From Dysosmobacter acutus (lineage in GTDB: Bacteria; Bacillota; Clostridia; Oscillospirales; Oscillospiraceae), in contig NZ_JAHLQN010000001.1 in assembly GCF_018919205.1 (NCBI RefSeq), positions 434,001 through 498,000 of the forward strand: a stretch of 64,000 bases of DNA, given 5' to 3'. The position numbers and the translations under genes were made by a program. Of this stretch, positions 58,461-64,000 are shown one piece after another. Position 1 is the stretch's first letter. Each line of letters opens with the position of its first letter. A model generated the notes under the pieces. That model had not been told where the DNA came from, did no database searches, and was given only the letters and a program-made list of their open reading frames with translations.

Positions 58461-58504
58461 AACAAAAGTTCCTTTCTGTTTGGTAAATCAATTTGAATGC
58501 CGGT

Positions 58505-59692
58505 TTATCCAATGTTCAGCTCTTTGGCCCGCTGATAGAGCGCGTCCAAGTCAAGCGCTTCAAACTGGGCGGAGAACCCTACCGTCAGCTGGGCACATTG
58601 CGCGTCCAGGTCGGACTCCAGTTTTGCAAGGTAAAGCTTGTCCCCATAGCGTTCGGCGTAGGCGCGGAGCAAAGGGACGTAATAGCTGTCGCGCTCCGCC
58701 TGCCACTGCCAGGCGGAACGGCTCAGCCCCAGATAGCCGTCCCAGTGTTCCAGCAGATATTCAGCGCTGCTGTCCGGGGTGAGTCCCTGCTCCCGGCCCA
58801 GCCGGGAGATCGCCACGGTGCGCTTCATGCGTATCACCCCAAAGTCCAGGCCGTCCTCCGGCCGGGCCGACTGGGACAGGCCCAGGCACAGGTCGTAGGC
58901 AAACTGCTGGGCGGTAAAGGATTCGCCGCCCACCGTCAGCACCGGGCTGTCCGGCGCAAGGCACAGCACGTCGGCGCACAGGTCCAAGCCAGGCAGGGTG
59001 AAGGTGAGGCGCTGAGCCGGGTCGACGATCCGGCTCAGCATGGCGCTGGCCTCGCCCCGGGTCAGGCGGCTGGAGCCGTGCAGGCCGCCGTAGCGGTCAC
59101 AGCCATTGAGGATGCCCGCGTTATAAAAACGCAGGATGTCCGGAAAGTCCTCTTCTTCGCCGGTGAGGTCATAGATCCGCTCCACCTCATTGAGGGCGGG
59201 CAGCTCCGCGCCTGCGGCCCGGACCGTGGCGGACAGCACTGCCGCGAAAAAGAAGCGGAAGCAGGGATCCGCGGCCTGAAAATCGTACCACAGAAGCCCG
59301 GTATGCTGCTCACCCGGGGTGTTTTGCGCCAGCACACCGGCATCCGCCAGCAGGTCGTAGGCGCCGCGGTACCAGGACTCCCCATCCGCCGGGGCGGGAA
59401 TCTCCCCATCGCCGCCGGTGAGCAGGTCGTAGAGCCGGGCTGCGACGACGGTGATCTGTGCGTTGGTCAGATTGCCGCCCGGGAGGAAGCGGTCCTGGGT
59501 GAAGCCCTCCATGAGGCGGGTCTCGTAGACGGTGCGGACATAAGGGGCGCACCAGAGCCCGTCGGGAACGTCGGAAAAGGTGTTTTCATAGGGGCGGCCC
59601 CGGGGTACCAGACAGGACTGCTCCGCGGCCGGGGCTGGGACCGTGCCCAGCAGCAAAAGCAGCATGATGAGAAGAGCGCTCAGCCGCTTCAT
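58505..59692 (-). CDS. Secreted SLH-repeat protein, paralogue 1
   Basis: A 395-residue exported protein: a signal peptide (about 1-22), a first SLH-like repeat (FSDVPDGLWCAPYVRTVYETRLMEGF...NLTNAQITVVAARLYDLLTGG), and a middle part with a second SLH-like repeat (FYNAGILNGCDRYGG...LTRGEASAMLSRIVDPAQRL). The C-terminal domain (about 255-395) begins VLTVGGESFTAQQFAYDL and looks like the chaperone-type N-domain of PrsA/SurA foldases. SLH repeats would bind secondary wall polymer. RBS AAAGGAGGG. It is 44 bases upstream of aspS. Confidence 0.82.
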   Translation of the reverse strand: MKRLSALLIMLLLLLGTVPAPAAEQSCLVPRGRPYENTFSDVPDGLWCAPYVRTVYETRLMEGFTQDRFLPGGNLTNAQITVVAARLYDLLTGGDGEIPAPADGESWYRGAYDLLADAGVLAQNTPGEQHTGLLWYDFQAADPCFRFFFAAVLSATVRAAGAELPALNEVERIYDLTGEEEDFPDILRFYNAGILNGCDRYGGLHGSSRLTRGEASAMLSRIVDPAQRLTFTLPGLDLCADVLCLAPDSPVLTVGGESFTAQQFAYDLCLGLSQSARPEDGLDFGVIRMKRTVAISRLGREQGLTPDSSAEYLLEHWDGYLGLSRSAWQWQAERDSYYVPLLRAYAERYGDKLYLAKLESDLDAQCAQLTVGFSAQFEALDLDALYQRAKELNIG

Positions 59693-59757
59693 AAAGCCCT
59701 CCTTTATACTGGCGGCGCGGGGGTTCTCCACCGCAAAAGTATCCCGGAGTCAGGTTC

Positions 59758-60972
59758 TCACTCAAATAAATAGCTGTACAGGTAGCGCAGGGGAGACTCG
59801 GCCGCCCGCTGGTAGACCGCGCTTGCACTCAGGGACTTCAGCGCGTCGGTGTACTGAGCGGTGAGCGAGTCCTCCAGCGCGGTGAGATCCGCCTGCAGAC
59901 GGTCCAAATAACTGATGTCGTCCGCCGAGGCGGCGTAATGGTCATAGTAGTACTGGCTCAGCGCGCTCAAAAGCAGGTAATCCTGGTTCTCCTGGGCCCA
60001 GCCGGCCTGGCTGACGCCCATATAGCCGGCCATCAGCCGCCCGTCCTCTTTGGCCGCGTTTATTTCCTCCGTGCTGAGGCTGATGCCTTTCTGCCGGGCC
60101 AGCAGCGTCAGGGAAGCCTCGTAGCAGACGTACTCCCCGGCAACGATGGACATGGGAGGAAGAACGCCATCGCTCAGCTTCATCACAATCAGGTTGTTGA
60201 CCAGGCCGTAGGCAATCTGATCCGCGGTGTAGCTGAGGTCCTGCACCGTGGCCAGCACCGTGTCGCCCTTTACGCCCAACACATCCCTGGAGAGGTCAAA
60301 GGCCGTCAGTGTGAAGGTGAGGCGCTGGGCCGGGTCGATGATCCGGGCCAGCATGGCGGCGGCCTCCCCACGGGTCAGGGTGCCGAATTCATCGAAAGAG
60401 CCGTACTTGTCTTTGCCGTTGACGATTCCCGCGTTGTAAAAGCTCAGGATGTCCGGGTCTATCGTGTCGGGCAGGACGGAAACCTGGTTCAGCGTGGGCA
60501 GCGTCACATCCGCGCTGCTGAGCGCCTCGCTCAGGGCCCAGACAAAGGCGTACCGGGGACAGGGCTCCTCCGGCGGATAGAGGTCGGACTTCAGCTCCGC
60601 GGCGGTGTAGTATCCGCCGTAGGTCACGCTGGCAAAGTAGTCGTAATAGGGGGCGTACCAGGTTTCCCCCGCGGCCCAGGTGTCGCCTCCGCCGGAGAGC
60701 AGCTTGTGGAGCCGGGCACAGATGACCACGATCTGGCCGTTGGTCAGCTGACTGCGGGAGTCAAAAGAAGAGGCGGTTTTGCCCTGCATCAGCCCGGCCT
60801 CATAGACCGTCTGGACGTAGGACTCGCACCAGGTGCCCTTCACGTCGGCAAAGGGCTTGTCATAGGACTTCTGCCTGGGCAGCAGCGCATTGGAGGAATA
60901 GGCAAAGGCGCTGACCGTGCTCATGGCAAGGACAAGGGCCAGAATCAACGCGGTGAGACGTGCTTTTTTCAT
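59758..60972 (-). CDS. Secreted SLH-repeat protein, paralogue 2
   Basis: A 404-residue exported protein with the same plan as its neighbours: a signal peptide (about 1-24), SLH-like repeat 1 (FADVKGTWCESYVQTVYEAGLMQGK...LTNGQIVVICARLHKLLSGG), then SLH-like repeat 2 (FYNAGIVNGKDKYGSFDEFGTLTRGEAAAMLARIIDPAQRL). The C-terminal helical domain begins VLATVQDLSYTADQIAYGL. The DPAQRL stretch after the second repeat is shared by all three paralogues. RBS GGAGAGTGA. A long dyad overlaps its promoter region. Confidence 0.82.
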   Translation of the reverse strand: MKKARLTALILALVLAMSTVSAFAYSSNALLPRQKSYDKPFADVKGTWCESYVQTVYEAGLMQGKTASSFDSRSQLTNGQIVVICARLHKLLSGGGDTWAAGETWYAPYYDYFASVTYGGYYTAAELKSDLYPPEEPCPRYAFVWALSEALSSADVTLPTLNQVSVLPDTIDPDILSFYNAGIVNGKDKYGSFDEFGTLTRGEAAAMLARIIDPAQRLTFTLTAFDLSRDVLGVKGDTVLATVQDLSYTADQIAYGLVNNLIVMKLSDGVLPPMSIVAGEYVCYEASLTLLARQKGISLSTEEINAAKEDGRLMAGYMGVSQAGWAQENQDYLLLSALSQYYYDHYAASADDISYLDRLQADLTALEDSLTAQYTDALKSLSASAVYQRAAESPLRYLYSYLFE

Positions 60973-60982
60973 AAAATCACTC

Positions 60983-61021
60983 TCCGTATCGTAATATAGT
61001 ACCTCAATAATACTATACGGA
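60983..61021. promoter_or_regulatory. Dyad upstream of SLH paralogue 2
   Basis: Nested inverted repeats: TCCGTAT (60983-60989) with ATACGGA (61015-61021), and ATAGTA (60996-61001) with TACTAT (61011-61016). It lies just upstream of the ribosome site and could be an operator or an mRNA hairpin. The inner half-sites resemble those of the XRE module 2 operator. Confidence 0.5.
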
Positions 61022-61056
61022 ATCATTCTTCCCGGGAAAAGCTCCCTTTGGAAAGA

Positions 61057-62316
61057 TCAAACTCCGCGCTGGAACAGGTACTCCGCATAGGGGGTGGTCT
61101 TGGCCCTTTGACCGATGGCGGCCCAGTCCAGGCCCTCCATCACGCCGGCGGACTGGATGGTGACGTCCACCGCCTCCAGATCGTCCGCCAGGCGGCTCAG
61201 GCCGTCGGGCTCGTCGGAGTGGAACAGGGGACTGTTGTAGCCATAGGCTTCACAGTAGTAGGATTCCACCGCGCCGCCGAGTGCCTCCTGAAGTTCACAG
61301 GAGAGCCAGGCCTGCTCGTCCAGTCCCGCAAAGCCGGCCTTGGCCATAGCGTTGGACGCGGCCGTGGCCTTCGCCTCGGCGGAGAGGGTGATGCCGTGGA
61401 TCTCGGCCAGGACGGAGAGGGCGGCCGCGTGCCGCAGGTCCATCAGGGCACAGGTGACGGCGTCGGGCACTGCGGCCCCGGCAAAGGTAATGTCCTCCAG
61501 GCGGGCGGCGGCAAAGAAGTTCCGGGCCAGCAGGGGAGCAAACTTGTCCATGGCCAGCTCCTTGCCGTTGACCGAGTACACCACCGTCTCCGCCTCCATG
61601 CCCATCAGGTCTTTGCAGAAATCAAAGGGCGCCGGAGAAGAGCGGAGGCGCTGGGCCGGGTCGATGAGCCGGGCCAGCATGGCGGCGGCCTCGCCCCGGG
61701 TCAGACTGCTCAGGGGCCGGAAGGTGCCGTAGGCGTCACTGCCGTTCAAAATGCCGGCGTTGTAGAAGGCCAGGGTGTTGGTATACCCGTCCAGGGCCTC
61801 CATGGGGTTCAGATCCGGAATGGCCGCCACCTCATTGACCACGGGCAGCTCTACCCCAGCGGCCTTCAGCACGACGGACAGGATGTTGACAAAACTGATC
61901 CGGGAGCAGGCCTCCGTTGGGGGCCAGACGCCCATGTCCAGTATCTGGCTGCCGCTCTCATAGCCCAACAGGGGAGCCATGTTGTTATAGTAGGTCAGAT
62001 ACCAGCTGGCATCGGCGATCAGGGGAATCTCTCCGTCGCCGCCGGTGAGCAGGTCGTAGAGCCGGGCGCCGATGGTGATGATCTGGGCGTTGGTCAAAAG
62101 CGCCCGGGAGTCAAAGGAGGTTTTGGTCTTGCCCTCCATAAGGCTGGACTCGTAGACCGTTTGGACGTAGGACTCACACCAGGTGCCCTTCACGTCAGGG
62201 AAACCTGATCCATAGGTCTCCTGCTGGGGGACCAGTCCATTCTGCGGGTAGGCCAGGGCCGGCGCAACCCCTAAGAGCAGGGCCAGCAGAAAGGCGGCCA
62301 GGCGGGTCGGTTTCAT
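61057..62316 (-). CDS. Secreted SLH-repeat protein, paralogue 3
   Basis: A 419-residue exported protein: a signal peptide (about 1-22), SLH-like repeat 1 (FPDVKGTWCESYVQTVYESSLMEGK...LTNAQIITIGARLYDLLTGG), SLH-like repeat 2 (FYNAGILNGSDAYGTFRPLSSLTRGEAAAMLARLIDPAQRL) and a C-terminal domain. That domain starts VVYSVNGKELAMDKFAPLLARNFF, close to the first strand and helix of PrsA/SurA-type foldases; no PPIase catalytic domain is present. RBS AGAGGAGTG. It is first of three tandem paralogues, 85 bases after hisS. Confidence 0.82.
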   Translation of the reverse strand: MKPTRLAAFLLALLLGVAPALAYPQNGLVPQQETYGSGFPDVKGTWCESYVQTVYESSLMEGKTKTSFDSRALLTNAQIITIGARLYDLLTGGDGEIPLIADASWYLTYYNNMAPLLGYESGSQILDMGVWPPTEACSRISFVNILSVVLKAAGVELPVVNEVAAIPDLNPMEALDGYTNTLAFYNAGILNGSDAYGTFRPLSSLTRGEAAAMLARLIDPAQRLRSSPAPFDFCKDLMGMEAETVVYSVNGKELAMDKFAPLLARNFFAAARLEDITFAGAAVPDAVTCALMDLRHAAALSVLAEIHGITLSAEAKATAASNAMAKAGFAGLDEQAWLSCELQEALGGAVESYYCEAYGYNSPLFHSDEPDGLSRLADDLEAVDVTIQSAGVMEGLDWAAIGQRAKTTPYAEYLFQRGV

Positions 62317-62401
62317 TGAACACCACTCCTCTTTGTATTATTTGAAAAGTATATTACAAATTGGATTCAAAATTCCGATATGTGGCTGACGAATAACCTG
62401 C

Positions 62402-63757
62402 TCAGCCCAGGATTACCGCGCCGCTGTTTTTCTCCGCCAGGCCGGCGCGGATAAGAGCGATGGTGTCAGCGGGGGAGAGCTTGGTCTGCTCCCCGGTGGC
62501 CATGTCCTTGCAGGCCACGATGCCGCCTGCGATTTCGTCCTCGCCCAGGAAGATGACGTAGGGGATGCCTAACTTGTCGGCGTAGCCGATCTTCTGCTTG
62601 AACTTCTTCTGCTCGCAGTGGAGCTGGGTGCGGATGCCTGCCTCCCGCAAAGAGGTAGCCAGGGCGATGGCCGCCGACAGGTCCTCGGTCATGGGCAGGA
62701 TGAGCACGTCGGCCGGCGCGGTGGGCAAATCCGGGTTGAGCATATTCTGCTCGCCAAGCACGTAGAAAAGGCGGGTCAGGCCGATGGAGATGCCCACGCC
62801 GGGCAGCTTTTTGTCGGTATAGAACTCGGCTAAGTTGTCGTAGCGGCCGCCGGAGCAGACGGAGCCGATCTCCGGGTGGTCCAGCAGCGTGGTCTCGTAG
62901 ACCGTGCCGGTGTAGTAGTCCAGGCCCCGGGCAATGGTGAGGTCCACGGCAAAGTTCTCCGCCGGCACGCCGAAAGATGTCAGGGAGGAGGACACAGAGT
63001 TCAGCTCGTTGAGGCCCTCGTCAAAGAGGGGGCTGCGGCCCGCATAGCCGGAGAGGGAGGAAAGCACCTCCCTGCTGCTGCCGGTGATGGAGATGAAAGA
63101 AAGGATTTCGGCGGACTGCTCTTTGGAGAGGCCCAGGTCCTCCACCAGAATGGCGCCCACTTTTTCCGCGCCGATTTTGTCCAACTTGTCCACCGTGCGC
63201 ATGATGTCGCCGGAGCGCCCGGAGAGCCCCTGCATCTCATAGAAGCCGTTCAGAATCTTGCGGTTGTTGACCCGGATCTGGAAACGTCTGAGTCCCAAGG
63301 TGGAGAAGGTCTTATAGATGATGGCGGGAATCTCCGCCTCGTTGAGGATAGAGAGCTGTCCGTCGCCGATGACGTCAATGTCCGCCTGGTAGAACTCCCG
63401 GAACCGGCCCCGCTGGGCCCGCTCACCCCGGTAGACCTTGCCGATCTGATAGCGGCGGAAGGGGAAGGTCAGGTCGTTGTAGTGCAGCGCCACATACTTG
63501 GCCAGGGGGACCGTCAGGTCAAAGCGCAGGCTCAAATCCGCGTCGCCCTTGGTGAAGCGGTAGATCTGCTTTTCCGTCTCGCCGCCGCCCTTGGCCAACA
63601 GTACCTCGGAGGATTCGATGACGGGAGTGTCCAAAGGCGTGAAGCCGTAGAGGGAATAGGTGTGCCGCAGCACCTCCATCATGCGCTCCATCTGCTGCTG
63701 GGCGGGAGGAAGCAGCTCCATAAAGCCGGAGAGGGTTCTTGGTGTCATTTTCGACAT
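62402..63757 (-). CDS. hisS: Histidyl-tRNA synthetase
   Basis: A 451-residue class II HisRS. Motif 2 lies in FRRYQIGKVYRGERAQRGRFREFYQADIDVIG, the two His-specific motifs in LTIARGLDYYTGTVYE and SVCSGGRYDNL, and motif 3 in GVGISIGLTRLF. The C-terminal anticodon-binding domain spans about 345-451. RBS AAAGGAGCA. Controlled by a T-box leader. aspS, its usual partner, is separated here by three SLH genes. Confidence 0.96.
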   Translation of the reverse strand: MSKMTPRTLSGFMELLPPAQQQMERMMEVLRHTYSLYGFTPLDTPVIESSEVLLAKGGGETEKQIYRFTKGDADLSLRFDLTVPLAKYVALHYNDLTFPFRRYQIGKVYRGERAQRGRFREFYQADIDVIGDGQLSILNEAEIPAIIYKTFSTLGLRRFQIRVNNRKILNGFYEMQGLSGRSGDIMRTVDKLDKIGAEKVGAILVEDLGLSKEQSAEILSFISITGSSREVLSSLSGYAGRSPLFDEGLNELNSVSSSLTSFGVPAENFAVDLTIARGLDYYTGTVYETTLLDHPEIGSVCSGGRYDNLAEFYTDKKLPGVGISIGLTRLFYVLGEQNMLNPDLPTAPADVLILPMTEDLSAAIALATSLREAGIRTQLHCEQKKFKQKIGYADKLGIPYVIFLGEDEIAGGIVACKDMATGEQTKLSPADTIALIRAGLAEKNSGAVILG

Positions 63758-63804
63758 AGTGATGCTCCTTTAGTTGAGATGAGTGTCCGTCGGCGCGGGA
63801 CAAC

Positions 63805-64000
63805 AAAAAACGCTCTCGTCCCGGCAGTTTGGGACGAGAGCGAGCGGTCGCTTCGTGGTGCCACCCAAATTCGAAGCAGACTTGTCTGCTTCCTTTTGGC
63901 TCCTGGTACGGGGAGCGGGCCGTGGGCGTCTCCGCCCCTGCTCCGCCGCTGTCTTTCCAACCTCCTGCCGCAGGGCGCTTCCAGCAAAGCGCGCCCCTCT
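63805..64000 (-). promoter_or_regulatory. T-box riboswitch of hisS (5' part outside window)
   Basis: On the minus strand the T-box sequence GGGTGGCACCACG (complement of 63854-63866) is followed by a terminator stem CGCTCTCGTCCC / GGGACGAGAGCG and TTTTTTG (63805-63842). A preceding hairpin GAAGCAGACAAGTCTGCTTC (complement of 63873-63892) corresponds to stem III. Stem I and the specifier run off the window edge. It would sense uncharged tRNA-His. Confidence 0.92.

Noticed and set aside
1..64000. CRISPR arrays, insertion sequences, transposases, integrases and rRNA genes
   Set aside because: No regularly spaced repeats, transposase or integrase motifs, or rRNA stretches were seen; only one tRNA was found.

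Overview
The window comes from the replication-origin region of a spore-forming, GC-rich member of the Clostridia, most likely Oscillospiraceae (Flavonifractor/Oscillibacter-like). This rests on the dnaA-dnaN-yaaA-recF-remB-gyrB-gyrA order, the rpmH-rnpA-yidD-yidC-jag cluster, Firmicutes-type promoters (TTGACA, 17 bp, TATAAT-like), strong AGGAGG ribosome sites, T-box leaders and sporulation genes (gpr, spoIIP, a spoIIQ-like gene). The genus is an inference from gene content and base composition only.

Layout. 1-5.3 kb: an unrecognised C-terminal fragment, hpf, a structured intergenic stretch ending in an orphan terminator, a small P-loop protein, pgi, a D-Ala-D-Ala carboxypeptidase, tRNA-Gly(CCC) and a membrane ORF without a standard ATG. 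5.3-12.8 kb: a divergent LysR / glutaminase / AGCS-symporter module, an AEC transporter, a MATE pump and prfB. 13-18.2 kb: M32 carboxypeptidase, a divergent spoIIP/spoIIQ-like pair, and tatD with its linked radical SAM protein. 18.3-31.7 kb: lipoprotein, metG, an XRE regulator facing a small acidic protein, an RNHCP protein, a YcxB-like protein with a MATE pump, exodeoxyribonuclease III, GNAT, gpr, rpsT, an MFS transporter, nadE and a LOR/SDH-domain (ornithine cyclodeaminase-like) protein. 32-40.4 kb: rnhA, a SHOCT membrane protein, gyrA, gyrB, remB, recF, yaaA and dnaN, all on the minus strand.

The origin lies at about 40.37-40.62 kb between dnaA and dnaN. It has six DnaA boxes, a GC-rich block and a DnaA-trio-like tract next to AT-rich DNA. 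dnaA to gyrA read leftward and rpmH to jag read rightward, so both arms are co-directional with replication. After jag the usual mnmE-mnmG-rsmG-parAB genes are missing; an ECF sigma / anti-sigma pair stands there instead. 47.3-64 kb: an AT-richer orphan gene, T-box-controlled glyS, an LTA-synthase-like sulfatase, two divergent XRE / small-helical-protein modules, an AlaX editing protein, a secreted membrane protein, a GH3 lipoprotein, then aspS, three tandem SLH-containing secreted paralogues and hisS with a T-box leader that runs off the window.

Most of the window is housekeeping. The parts most worth a second look are: (i) the XRE / small protein divergent modules, two of which encode apparently related 48-53 aa helical proteins with dyad operators in their promoters; (ii) the SLH paralogue trio inserted in the hisS-aspS interval; (iii) the DnaA-trio-type origin; (iv) the structured, ORF-free stretch with an orphan terminator near 1.1-1.34 kb; (v) glutamine at the quinolone-determining position of GyrA.
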